This document shows, in pieces, positions 41,832-42,248 of a stretch of DNA of 42,248 nt; the stretch's first letter is position 1, and each line of letters begins with the position of its first letter. This DNA is from Planctomycetota bacterium (GTDB taxonomy: Bacteria > Planctomycetota > Phycisphaerae > WQYP01): positions 1 through 42,248 of the forward strand of contig JAJZGH010000004.1 of assembly GCA_021798635.1 (NCBI GenBank), read 5' to 3'. The notes under the pieces were generated by a model. That model worked only from the letters and a program-made list of their open reading frames with translations. It was not told the DNA's origin and searched no databases. Both the position numbers and the translations under genes were made by a program.

Positions 41832-42248
41832 CTAATACAATAGGCTTTATCGGCACCGGGCGCATGGGCACGCCTATGGTCCAGAATTTAATTGCCGCAG
41901 GCTTTTCAGTGCGCGTCTATAACCGCACCGCTTCGCGCATGAGCCAAGCCGTGGCCGCCGGTGCCGTCGCATGTTCATCCCCCGCCGAAACGGTGGATGC
42001 AGATGGCATTGTGTTAACCATGCTGGCCGACGATGCGGCCGTGCGGATGACGATGCTGGGCGATGGGGGCCTATTGAAAAAACTCGGATCCAAAGGCATA
42101 CATGTGTCGATGAGTACCATCGCCCCGACCACAGCTCAGGAGTTAGCCAAATTGCATTCACAACATGGATCAACCTATGTGGCCGCTCCAGTATTTGGGC
42201 GGCCTGATGCCGCTGCGGCGCGAAAGCTCTGGGTGTGTACCTCCGGAG
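41828..42248 (+). CDS. Beta-hydroxyacid dehydrogenase (3-hydroxyisobutyrate dehydrogenase-like), partial
   Basis: The gene starts at the ATG overlapping the DUF89 stop (ATGA) and runs off the window end; 140 codons are visible. The N-terminal Rossmann motif GFIGTGRMG (6-14) is followed by RVYNRT, VLTMLADD and HVSMSTIAP, all typical of the 6-phosphogluconate/3-hydroxyisobutyrate dehydrogenase family. The start AAGGAG (41814-41819) lies 8 bp upstream. Members include tartronate-semialdehyde reductase, so a sugar-acid role is possible in this context, but the catalytic Lys region is outside the window. Confidence 0.9.
   Translation, partial: MTNTIGFIGTGRMGTPMVQNLIAAGFSVRVYNRTASRMSQAVAAGAVACSSPAETVDADGIVLTMLADDAAVRMTMLGDGGLLKKLGSKGIHVSMSTIAPTTAQELAKLHSQHGSTYVAAPVFGRPDAAAARKLWVCTSG

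Overview
The window looks like a chromosomal piece of a carbohydrate-degrading member of the Planctomycetes (PVC group), perhaps Phycisphaerae-like. Clues are two prepilin-like proteins with a GFTL(V/I)ELL N-terminus and a C-terminal DGHV/DGSV motif, a PEP-CTERM protein, a very large membrane-anchored coiled protein of a kind common in planctomycetes, Tat-exported glycosidases and a split altronate-dehydratase-type enzyme. The assignment is inferred from gene style only. No rRNA gene, mobile element, CRISPR array or origin was seen; there is one tRNA.

Layout. 1-1082 (minus): partial prepilin-like protein. 1490-9385 (plus): tight sugar-acid operon made of a HUMPS-family decarboxylase/aldolase, a zinc alcohol dehydrogenase, two TIM-barrel epimerases with an SDR between them, a FucP-type permease, a XylR-like regulator and an UlaG-like metallohydrolase. 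9859-20108 (plus): exported proteins, namely a PEP-CTERM protein, a prepilin-like protein, a Tat-exported GH42-like protein, a GH92 mannosidase and a Tat-exported GH36 alpha-galactosidase. 20769-24152: large DUF4175-like membrane protein. 24477-26546: kduI plus a GH105 unsaturated glucuronyl hydrolase. 26636-30256 (minus): Mla-type lipid-transport operon (HEAT lipoprotein, STAS, permease, ATPase, MCE). 30405-35646 (plus): tRNA-Glu, efp, a membrane protein, ribE, pdxA and hflX. 35665-38771: two-part altronate-dehydratase-like enzyme and a GH79-like secreted glycosidase. 39085-42248: GNAT, PDZ, DUF89 and the start of a beta-hydroxyacid dehydrogenase.

How it may work together. Secreted glycosidases release sugars, the permease imports them, and the operon at 1490-9385 oxidises, opens, decarboxylates and epimerises the product. 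The parts recall the E. coli ula (L-ascorbate) pathway, but no kinase or PTS component is present, so a non-phosphorylated version is possible. The strongest regulatory signal is a paired direct repeat (TTAYGRAAAA twice, starts 21 bp apart) found only upstream of the catabolic operon and upstream of the exported-protein block. In both places it lies the same distance from a candidate -35 box. It is a good candidate operator for the XylR-like protein encoded between them.
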